DNA from: a virus
Length of the DNA: 52,015 nt
Direction: 5' to 3' (one strand)
Virus record (IMG/VR): IMGVR_UViG_3300028920_000088
Span: 1 to 52,015 of that record
The notes beneath the pieces are model-generated. The model worked only from the letters and a program-made list of their open reading frames with translations. It did no database searches and was not told the DNA's origin. Shown one piece after another: positions 33,753-39,605 of the stretch (positions are counted from its first letter, which is position 1; each line of letters opens with the position of its first letter). The translations under genes were made by a program, and so were the position numbers.

Positions 33753-33994
33753 AGTGTCCAGCTTATATCCGTCATGGACCAGGTCACCAGAGTACCACCT
33801 ATTGTCACAAAACAGACGTGGGGCACAAAGTACATGAAACTTATTATGGATCACGACATGACTTTGCAATGTGGGAAGGCAAGAGCTGCTTTTCCGGGTT
33901 TTTTGACGAACCACCAATCTATAATCCTTCAATTCAGGATAGCAAGAGAATTAATTCAAGTATTTGTTGTAAGGAGAAAGAAAGAGAGGAGTAA
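33749..33994 (+). CDS. Small Cys/His-rich protein
   Basis: An 81-aa protein beginning MKCPAYIRHGPGHQS, with several His and Cys residues and a CCKEKE tail. It is coupled to the previous gene by a 4-bp overlap. Possible zinc binder; function unknown. Confidence 0.5.
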   Translation: MKCPAYIRHGPGHQSTTYCHKTDVGHKVHETYYGSRHDFAMWEGKSCFSGFFDEPPIYNPSIQDSKRINSSICCKEKEREE

Positions 33995-33997
33995 CCG

Positions 33998-34234
33998 ATG
34001 CATATAATAGATGTTAGATCCACAAGGGCGAAGGAAATCGCCAGGCTCAAGAAAGAGAACGACAAACTCAAGGAGTTACTGAAAGTCGCCAAGTGTCCTA
34101 ACTGTGCGGGAGATGGAGTTGTGCCCGTAACAACCGGAGAAACGTGGGAAAGGGGTGATGGCGAAGTGTTTGTCGTTACAGAGCCTTCTCAGTGTCAATG
34201 GTGCTACGAAGTCAAGCAAGCTCTGAAGGAATAA
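33998..34234 (+). CDS. Coiled coil plus DnaJ-like zinc motif
   Basis: A 78-aa protein. Residues 9-32 form a Lys/Glu/Leu helix (EIARLKKENDKLKELLKVAK). Then CPNCAGDGVV and CQWC form a CxxCxGxG-type zinc motif, as in DnaJ zinc centres. Ribosome site AGGAG. Likely a small protein-binding adaptor. Confidence 0.6.
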   Translation: MHIIDVRSTRAKEIARLKKENDKLKELLKVAKCPNCAGDGVVPVTTGETWERGDGEVFVVTEPSQCQWCYEVKQALKE

Positions 34235-34238
34235 AGAT

Positions 34239-34424
34239 ATGTTAGAGATGAAAGTCTGTAGTTGGTGTGGCCGTCCTAGGGCGATGTGTGAGGAAGGTAG
34301 TTTTGAGGTTGATCCTGTGGATGAAACAACAGAGATAGGCTGGGTTTGCGACCACTGTATTTACCGTTTTGATAATGAATGTTCATGCCCTCTTTGTTCT
34401 CGGTATTGTGAGGCGGCCAAATAG
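34239..34424 (+). CDS. Small multi-cysteine protein
   Basis: A 61-aa protein with CSWCGRPRAMC, CDHC and CSCPLCSRYC: at least nine cysteines, enough for two zinc sites. It is the last gene before a tandem repeat and a terminator. Confidence 0.6.
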   Translation: MLEMKVCSWCGRPRAMCEEGSFEVDPVDETTEIGWVCDHCIYRFDNECSCPLCSRYCEAAK

Positions 34425-34453
34425 CATTATAGCATTATAGCATTATAGCATTA
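34422..34453 (+). repeat. 8-bp tandem repeat x4
   Basis: Four perfect copies of TAGCATTA beginning at the stop codon of the preceding gene. Confidence 0.9.
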
Positions 34454-34479
34454 CATCATTTCGTCTCCCTTTCACTACG

Positions 34480-34530
34480 GGTGGCACGGTATCCTTCCTG
34501 ACTCCTTCTTGCCGTGCCACCCTCCTCTTT
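34480..34530 (+). terminator. Terminator of the accessory operon
   Basis: GGTGGCACGG (34480-34489) pairs perfectly with CCGTGCCACC (34512-34521) across a 22-nt loop, followed by CTCCTCTTTT. Its stem is strong and the U tract moderate. The non-coding region 34425-34820 also holds a dispersed motif (34600-34611), a 23-bp repeat and a promoter. Confidence 0.7.
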
Positions 34531-34599
34531 TGTCCAGTTGGTATATAGGTGATATAAGGATAGATGATAAATGTTGATTATTGGGCTAAAAATCCATAT

Positions 34600-34611
34600 G
34601 GCCTCCGCAGG
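34600..34611 (+). repeat. Dispersed motif, intergenic copy
   Basis: Exact copy 3 bp before the second 23-bp direct repeat. Confidence 0.95.
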
Positions 34612-34614
34612 GAG

Positions 34615-34637
34615 AAGCGAGTGATATTTCATCCATT
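34615..34637 (+). repeat. 23-bp direct repeat, copy 2
   Basis: Second copy of the block at 25790-25812 (21 of 23 identical), again directly beside a dispersed 12-bp motif, but with the motif in the other orientation. AGGTAGTGAC occurs twice just downstream (34643 and 34680). Confidence 0.7.
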
Positions 34638-34724
34638 CCAGGTGGAGGGGAGGTAGTGACATGAATGTAATTGGTAATCAGGTAGTGACTCAAGATAAAT
34701 ATTCAGGACAAAATAGGAATTTTA

Positions 34725-34752
34725 TTGACTGCCGTTTCTTATGTCTTAGAAT
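34725..34752 (+). promoter_or_regulatory. Sigma70-type promoter
   Basis: TTGACT at 34725-34730, 16-bp spacer, TAGAAT at 34747-34752. It would transcribe the two small genes at 34821 and 35107, which end at a strong terminator. Confidence 0.6.
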
Positions 34753-34820
34753 CAGTGCAAAACTTGCTATTTCACAAGTGAATATGAGATGCCCAAACCG
34801 GGCAAGAAATGGAGACGAAA

Positions 34821-35114
34821 ATGTCACAAATAGATTACAAGTATGATGAGAAGAAGGACACCATGACAATTACAGTTTCCCAGTTGACCAAAGCACCGTA
34901 CCTCACAAGGTTTAAGAAGGCCGACGTTGCCGAACGTGCTGGATGCAATATAGGCGATCCAAAATCCTATATGCACGCTACGACAAGAGGTTTCCAGACG
35001 CTGGACGTGGAGCATCGGAAACGGCCGATCAAAGTGAGCCTGAATATCATGAGCGAGATGTCAAAGAAGGATAGGCAGGCAGTGATCGAGAACGAAGAGA
35101 ACGACGATGAGTAG
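34821..35114 (+). CDS. Unknown 97-aa protein
   Basis: A soluble protein with an acidic C-terminus (ENEENDDE). The middle (RFKKADVAERAGCNIGDPKS) looks like a possible small DNA-binding helix pair, but no family is certain. ATG 34821 has TGGAGA upstream; an in-frame ATG at 34809 is less well placed. It overlaps the next gene by 8 bp. Confidence 0.55.
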   Translation: MSQIDYKYDEKKDTMTITVSQLTKAPYLTRFKKADVAERAGCNIGDPKSYMHATTRGFQTLDVEHRKRPIKVSLNIMSEMSKKDRQAVIENEENDDE

Positions 35115-35343
35115 AATGGAATCCCCGGAAGAACACGCCGTAGGGGCTCGTATAGGCTATTGTGGTCGATTGACAGCTTTCTTAGCTGAAGAGTTGAATC
35201 ACCAAAGTATGGTTTGTTTGGAGGAACCTCCAGATGCCCATATCTTAGAGGATATCAGACGGAAGCTTAGGATAATATGCAACGATCTGTACGACGTCAC
35301 AAAGCCTTACAAAGCACCTCTTGACGATGAGCAAGCAAAGTAG
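35107..35343 (+). CDS. Unknown 78-aa protein
   Basis: A helical, mildly acidic protein with three Cys, coupled to the previous gene by overlap and followed by a strong terminator. No recognised motif. Confidence 0.5.
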   Translation: MSRMESPEEHAVGARIGYCGRLTAFLAEELNHQSMVCLEEPPDAHILEDIRRKLRIICNDLYDVTKPYKAPLDDEQAK

Positions 35344-35379
35344 CCAATAGTACCAAATCGCATAGAATAGCAAGTTTTA

Positions 35380-35409
35380 AGCCTCTGGAGTAGTCCAGGG
35401 GCTTTTTTT
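35380..35409 (+). terminator. Strong intrinsic terminator
   Basis: AGCCTCTGGA (35380-35389) pairs with TCCAGGGGCT (35394-35403), ten base pairs with one G-U, loop GTAG, followed by seven T residues. Confidence 0.92.
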
Positions 35410-35477
35410 GTGTCTGGGGGTTTTATTATAATCAAATAGGTTCGACAGTTGTAGAAAGTGTGTCGATCTGGCGGGAC

Positions 35478-35831
35478 ATTAGGGTTTTCCCTAATAGTGA
35501 CATAAGGAAATTCGAAATCGCCCCTCAACGCCCCTCATCGTCCCTCAAAACGCCGGCGAAGCGTTCGCAGTTAGCATGATTGTGCGTCCGCAGTGCCGAT
35601 CTGAGCGGTTTTCTCGCATCCGGCGGCATTATGACCGCCTATCGTCGCGATCGTGCATTGTGAGCGATCCTCGTGCGTTCTATCGTGTGCCGCCGCCGCC
35701 GGATTACCTTCTGCCAATTCAATAACAAATCGCAAACGTCACGCGTGACGTCACCGGTGACATCGACTGTCACGACGTAGTGACATAACATAATTTTTCA
35801 CCCCCCCGTCGGCCCCCCAAGTGACATTGTG
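35478..35831. other. Palindrome- and iteron-rich region, origin candidate
   Basis: About 350 bp without a gene and more GC-rich than its surroundings. It holds ATTAGGG-TTTT-CCCTAAT (35478-35495), TAGTGACATAA twice (35495-35505, 35778-35788), three 10-bp units of the type CCCCTCAACG (35521-35550), a perfect 16-bp palindrome ACGTCACGCGTGACGT (35736-35751) overlapping a 12-bp palindrome GTCACCGGTGAC (35750-35761), and TGTCAC/GTGACA arms (35768-35785). Repeated GTGAC half-sites and tandem units fit a replication origin or a multi-site operator. The rest of 35344-36086 has no convincing gene. Confidence 0.55.
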
Positions 35832-35950
35832 ATTGATTGAGGAAAGACCTCACAAGTTCTAATTCCATTTCCCTATATTTCCTTGACACCACACTTATGT
35901 TTCACCAAGTGGAATTTCATGTATCATAAAGGAGGATAAAGACTTACTAG

Positions 35951-35972
35951 ACTTTTTAGACTTTTTAGACTT
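35951..35972 (+). repeat. 9-bp tandem repeat
   Basis: Two perfect copies of ACTTTTTAG plus a partial third (35951-35972), with a degenerate copy before them, in the gene-poor region. Confidence 0.8.
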
Positions 35973-36050
35973 AATAAATTTAATGGTCCTTTCTTCGCAC
36001 GCGGGGGCTCTTCGGTACCCATGCCGGGGGGCCCCAATCTTTCCGATTTT

Positions 36051-36062
36051 CCTGCGGAGGCC
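36051..36062 (-). repeat. Dispersed motif, intergenic copy before HExxH gene
   Basis: Exact inverted copy 25 bp upstream of the HExxH gene start, just before its ribosome site. Confidence 0.95.
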
Positions 36063-36086
36063 TAATTGAATGAAATGGAGGAACAA

Positions 36087-36554
36087 ATGAAAAAGAAAAT
36101 GAAAAATAAAATGAAAAATAAAACTCCGGAATCCAGCTTCTGGCACATGGAAGTAACCCCATTCATGGAGAACCTGTATTGGAGCTTTGCCCCAACCTTC
36201 GACAAGTTTACAGCCCAATTCAAGAAATCCCTCCCCAAATTAATCGAACAGGGCATCGAGCCCTCTGGAAAAGGCATGGATCGTATAGGCAGCAGAGGGG
36301 TCTTCCAAGTATACATGGGGGAAAATTTTGTTGCTCCAATCATTTGGGTCAAAGCCGAAGGTCCTGAATCAGACGCCGACCTAATAACCGTTTTGACCCA
36401 CGAAATATTCCATTTCGTACACTGGCTCATGAGCCGCAAGGATATCCCTCTTTGTGACGAAACCGAGGAGGTTTACGCCTACCTTTTGGAATTTTTAATC
36501 GAGACCATCATGGCGAATAAGCCGGAGCGTCTCAAGGAAATGCCCACGCCATAG
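36087..36554 (+). CDS. HExxH putative metallopeptidase-like protein
   Basis: A 155-aa protein. H105-E106-I-F-H109 (THEIFHFVHW) is a zincin-type HExxH motif, and Glu residues 20 positions later (ETEEVYAYLLEFL) could be the third ligand. The N-terminus is Lys/Met/Asn-rich from a short duplicated DNA segment. ATG 36087 follows GGAGG by 5-6 nt. It stands alone between two gene-poor tracts, and its coding strand is richer in C than its neighbours. Peptidase activity is inferred only from the motif. Confidence 0.6.
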   Translation: MKKKMKNKMKNKTPESSFWHMEVTPFMENLYWSFAPTFDKFTAQFKKSLPKLIEQGIEPSGKGMDRIGSRGVFQVYMGENFVAPIIWVKAEGPESDADLITVLTHEIFHFVHWLMSRKDIPLCDETEEVYAYLLEFLIETIMANKPERLKEMPTP

Positions 36555-36963
36555 CCCCATTTGGTTCGATTTATCCAATACTACAATCCCTAACCGTTGG
36601 AACGCCCTCATTTTTAGCCCAAAAACGAAGCCCGCGAAAAATTTGGATTTTAGTATCGGCGTTTAACAGAACCATAATCCTACCCCGTTTCAAGGTAAAA
36701 ACGTGATTTTCAATTAAACCTCACGAACGAACCTCATTTTTAACTCAAAAACAAAGATTCTAAAAAACAAAAGGTAGTTAACCTCTAATACTTAATTATA
36801 GTTTTTTATAACTTATCCCTTAGCCCTACCCCCCCTAGACGACTTTACCCCCCCCCAAAATAAAAAAATACAAAAATTCGATTTTGCCAATTACATGTTC
36901 GCCGTTCAAAGGTAGTTAGAAGGTGTAGCCGTTGCGGCGAACCGCGACGCCGCCGACGGGCGA
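36555..36963. other. Gene-poor C-rich tract with direct repeats
   Basis: No ORF is convincing here. The + strand is C-rich and G-poor, unlike the rest of the window. Imperfect 25-bp direct repeats lie at 36606-36630 and 36732-36756 (both begin CCTCATTTTTA). AAAGGTAGTTA occurs at 36770 and 36908. A GC-rich imperfect hairpin lies at 36929-36959. Control or origin-flanking DNA is likely. Confidence 0.5.
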
Positions 36964-36997
36964 ATTAAATTGAATTTAATGATCGCGTGCGTAATAC
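36964..36997 (+). promoter_or_regulatory. Promoter of the packaging operon with palindrome at -35
   Basis: TTGAAT at 36970-36975, 16-bp spacer, TAATAC at 36992-36997. A perfect odd palindrome, ATTAAATT-G-AATTTAAT (36964-36980), covers the -35 box and is a candidate operator. The first gene of the packaging module begins at 37019 with AGGAAGGAAAG. Confidence 0.5.
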
Positions 36998-37018
36998 TAT
37001 TTTAGGAAGGAAAGAAGA

Positions 37019-37870
37019 ATGGACAAGGAAAGCAAGGAAAAGGAAAAATCAACATTCACCATTGATGGGGTAGAGTTCGACAGGAGCTGGCCTGAGGCAG
37101 AGGATAAGGAGTACTCCGACTTGCAGACCCTTGAGGGATTTGCCGTATTTAATATGCGGCCCCCCAAGAGCTGGTTCGGGGACGTAGCCGACGGGGATAA
37201 GGAGTGTAAGCTCTGTGGCTGTAGATTCCCTGAGACAGACGAATACTTCCACGTGAGCCGAACATACGTCAGCAAGAAGACCGGGAAGGAAGAAACCTAC
37301 CTAAGCAGCTACTGCAAGGAATGTCACAAAGCTAAGAACAAGCTCAACAGGAAAAAGAAGGAGATAGAGCTGCATCAGGACAACGTAGAGTACGACCCTG
37401 CGTTACATGGGGAGGAGCCCCCCAAAGACAAGCTATTTGAACGTGCAACGAGTAAAACTCCTGTCCCTATCCCAGGCTGGCAGCAATGCAGTAAATGTAA
37501 GGAATGGCAGCCCAGGAACAGGGATCATTTTAAGTATAATAGAGGTCGTCCTGGTATCCAAGTCCCCCGCTTCTCAGGCACCTGTAAGGACTGCGACCGT
37601 GAAACACGTAGGACAGCCCGCCACCAGAAGATAATCAGGGAGGGCCTAAAAGGTGTACATGGAACAGAGGGCTGGACCTTGGATGATCCCGATAAGAAAA
37701 TAGCAGAGGCCGAGGCCTACCTCAATAGTCACAGTGAGGACGAGTTGAACGCCATGTATGGAGTTCTCCCTGCGGAGGCCCCTGAGGAAACCAAGGACAC
37801 TAATGTCGGATGTGCTAGTACAACTGAAGAATGTGGGTGCAGAGTGCTCCCAATTAGTAAAACAGCCTGA
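37019..37870 (+). CDS. Two-zinc-motif protein, HNH/endonuclease-like
   Basis: A 283-aa protein with two similar modules: C62-x2-C...C-x2-C (CKLCGCRF...YCKEC) and CSKC...CKDC near residues 157-196, each followed by basic residues. These resemble the N-terminal zinc module of the endonuclease VII protein at 39156. It may bind DNA near the packaging machinery or serve a nuclease role. It overlaps the next frame by 68 bp. Confidence 0.6.
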   Translation: MDKESKEKEKSTFTIDGVEFDRSWPEAEDKEYSDLQTLEGFAVFNMRPPKSWFGDVADGDKECKLCGCRFPETDEYFHVSRTYVSKKTGKEETYLSSYCKECHKAKNKLNRKKKEIELHQDNVEYDPALHGEEPPKDKLFERATSKTPVPIPGWQQCSKCKEWQPRNRDHFKYNRGRPGIQVPRFSGTCKDCDRETRRTARHQKIIREGLKGVHGTEGWTLDDPDKKIAEAEAYLNSHSEDELNAMYGVLPAEAPEETKDTNVGCASTTEECGCRVLPISKTA

Positions 37871-38546
37871 CCAGAGTCTCTCCTATCTGGAGGCATTCCT
37901 GGACCCAGCTGCCCTAGTCAACTCACTTAGCGAGAAGGGCATCACCCAGGAGTGGTTGCTGGAGCAGCTAATAGACGTAGCGGGCAATACAGAGAAGGAC
38001 TCGGTGCGTCTAGCCGCAATAAGAGAGATACGACGTATTATCAGTGAGGTTGCGGAACATGCTGGCCTCATAGCCAAAGTAACACAGACCCGTATAATGG
38101 AAGATGGCAGTACGCTCTCAGCAGAGCGTGTAGCTAATGTATTAGGCCCCAATCCCTCCCCAAGAAAGGAGATATTGAATGACGAAACTGACGAACCAGA
38201 AGACACAATCGAAACAATCGAAACCATCGAAACCGAGGAAGAAGAGGAAGAAGGAGACGAGGCCCAGGAAGAAAGCGAAGGTGCCCAGACCGAGGGACCC
38301 ACAGACGGGCAAGATAATCAGCCGAGAACAGCACGCCGAGAACCTGTTGGAGAACGCAATGACAGCGACAGCGGAAGTACAGGAAGCAGCGATAAAGGAG
38401 ATGAGGACCTCGACGGAGCTACAACCGACGAAGACGAGCGAAGAGGAGACCTCGACGACCATAAGCCTCCCCCTGCAGGAAACGAAAAACTCTTCCCCGG
38501 AGCAGCCCGACAAAAGTACAGACCCCCCGCAGGAAGTGGATTCTGA
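37803..38546 (+). CDS. Helical protein with long acidic tail, small terminase candidate
   Basis: A 247-aa frame. Residues 1-125 look like a genuine folded helical protein (LDPAALVNSLSEKGITQEWL then RLAAIREIRRIISEVAEHAG). Residues 126-247 are Glu/Asp-rich low complexity and coincide with the start of the next gene in another frame, so part of this tail may be a shadow or truly dual-coding. Position before the large terminase suggests a small terminase or regulator; unproven. Confidence 0.5.
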   Translation: MSDVLVQLKNVGAECSQLVKQPDQSLSYLEAFLDPAALVNSLSEKGITQEWLLEQLIDVAGNTEKDSVRLAAIREIRRIISEVAEHAGLIAKVTQTRIMEDGSTLSAERVANVLGPNPSPRKEILNDETDEPEDTIETIETIETEEEEEEGDEAQEESEGAQTEGPTDGQDNQPRTARREPVGERNDSDSGSTGSSDKGDEDLDGATTDEDERRGDLDDHKPPPAGNEKLFPGAARQKYRPPAGSGF

Positions 38547-38925
38547 CTATACTGAATTTGCCTCATTCATGCTGAGAAATGTTAATGATTATCTAATATC
38601 GGCCCATCTGGTGGCCCTCACAGCCGACCCGCAAGTGATACCGAGGCTAGGTTTGTGGGATACAGGGGTACCGATCAATCTGGTAGACGTAATACGCTCC
38701 ATCATTTTCCAGCCAAATTACCTGAAGGCAATCTACCCCTCTTTGAAAATCGTGATGGGGAACAGTCTCTCAAACTTTAATTGGGCATCCACGGTGGTAA
38801 TTAGTATGGCATTCTTCGATGCAATCAAAGTATTACCACAAGCAATCCACTTGTATGTGGTCCAACAAAAGTCTGTAAAGTCTGTAAAGTCTGTAAAGGA
38901 AGAGGCCAAAAAAGGAGAAGTTTAA
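38179..38925 (+). CDS. Basic-tailed protein overlapping the acidic frame
   Basis: A 248-aa protein. ATG 38179 is preceded by AAGGAG, supporting initiation inside the previous frame. Residues 1-45 are Lys/Arg/Pro-rich; RDPQTGKIISREQHAENLLEN looks well folded. The C-terminal half has hydrophobic helices and ends with SVKSVKSVK, encoded by three tandem GTCTGTAAA units. The 368-bp overlap with the preceding frame lacks stops in both. Function unknown. Confidence 0.6.
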   Translation: MTKLTNQKTQSKQSKPSKPRKKRKKETRPRKKAKVPRPRDPQTGKIISREQHAENLLENAMTATAEVQEAAIKEMRTSTELQPTKTSEEETSTTISLPLQETKNSSPEQPDKSTDPPQEVDSDYTEFASFMLRNVNDYLISAHLVALTADPQVIPRLGLWDTGVPINLVDVIRSIIFQPNYLKAIYPSLKIVMGNSLSNFNWASTVVISMAFFDAIKVLPQAIHLYVVQQKSVKSVKSVKEEAKKGEV

Positions 38926-39146
38926 TGTCATATACAGAAATCTCAGGAAGTCATAACCCGGCGTTGGTCGAGATGATCGATATTATGCTGGATGACAAAG
39001 ATAGTCCCCTTACTCCAGGTGAAACCATGTGGGTCGAGGAGGTAGATCACATGTTCGCCCTTGGCAAATCGGTGTCTGTAGACGACGTAAACGGTATTCA
39101 AGGAATCTATCGCAAATACTATGGAAGATATCCCATACCGGAGTAG
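38925..39146 (+). CDS. Unknown 73-aa acidic protein
   Basis: Starts in a TAATG overlap with the previous stop and has AAAAGGAG upstream. Acidic and helical; the C-terminal part (DDVNGIQGIYRKYYGRYPIPE) recalls small phage proteins seen near terminase genes. No function assigned. Confidence 0.6.
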   Translation: MSYTEISGSHNPALVEMIDIMLDDKDSPLTPGETMWVEEVDHMFALGKSVSVDDVNGIQGIYRKYYGRYPIPE

Positions 39147-39155
39147 AGGAGTTCC

Positions 39156-39605
39156 ATGGGGCCGAAGAAATCAAAAATATGCACTAAGTGTGGGATAAAG
39201 AAGTACCGTCGTGATTTTGGCAAGCGAAAAGCAGCTAAAGATGGCCTTCGGCCCCAATGCAAAGAGTGTGACAAGAAATACAGGATAGCATACTGGAAAG
39301 CCCATCCCAATAGGCTAAAATCAAAAGACTATAAATCTAACAGAGAAAGTCGTTGGAGGAAATGGGGATTGACCTTTACATTAGAAGATTATAATACAAT
39401 GTTCGAGGCCCAAGGCGGTAAGTGTGCTATTTGTGGGATACATCAGAATACTCTATCGAAGAGACTGTGTGTAGATCATTGCCACGAGTCATTGGAAGTT
39501 AGAGGGCTGCTATGTACCAAATGCAATACGGCGATTGCTAGGTTTGAAAATGATATAATTTGGTTAGATAAGGCTATGGACTATTTGGGGAGGGGTAATG
39601 AGTAA
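39156..39605 (+). CDS. Recombination endonuclease VII-like nuclease
   Basis: A 149-aa protein. The endonuclease VII (His-Me finger) signature is clear: GKCAICG, then LCVDHCH, then VRGLLCTKCNTAIARFEND. An extra N-terminal zinc module (CTKCG...CKEC) precedes it. This family resolves branched DNA before packaging. It overlaps the large terminase start by 8 bp, consistent with debranching DNA for the packaging motor. Confidence 0.9.
   Translation: MGPKKSKICTKCGIKKYRRDFGKRKAAKDGLRPQCKECDKKYRIAYWKAHPNRLKSKDYKSNRESRWRKWGLTFTLEDYNTMFEAQGGKCAICGIHQNTLSKRLCVDHCHESLEVRGLLCTKCNTAIARFENDIIWLDKAMDYLGRGNE

Noticed and set aside
34661-34846. 61-aa + strand ORF with a GGGGAGG ribosome site
   Set aside because: It contains the TTGACT-16-TAGAAT promoter and the shared control block, and the product shows no plausible fold.
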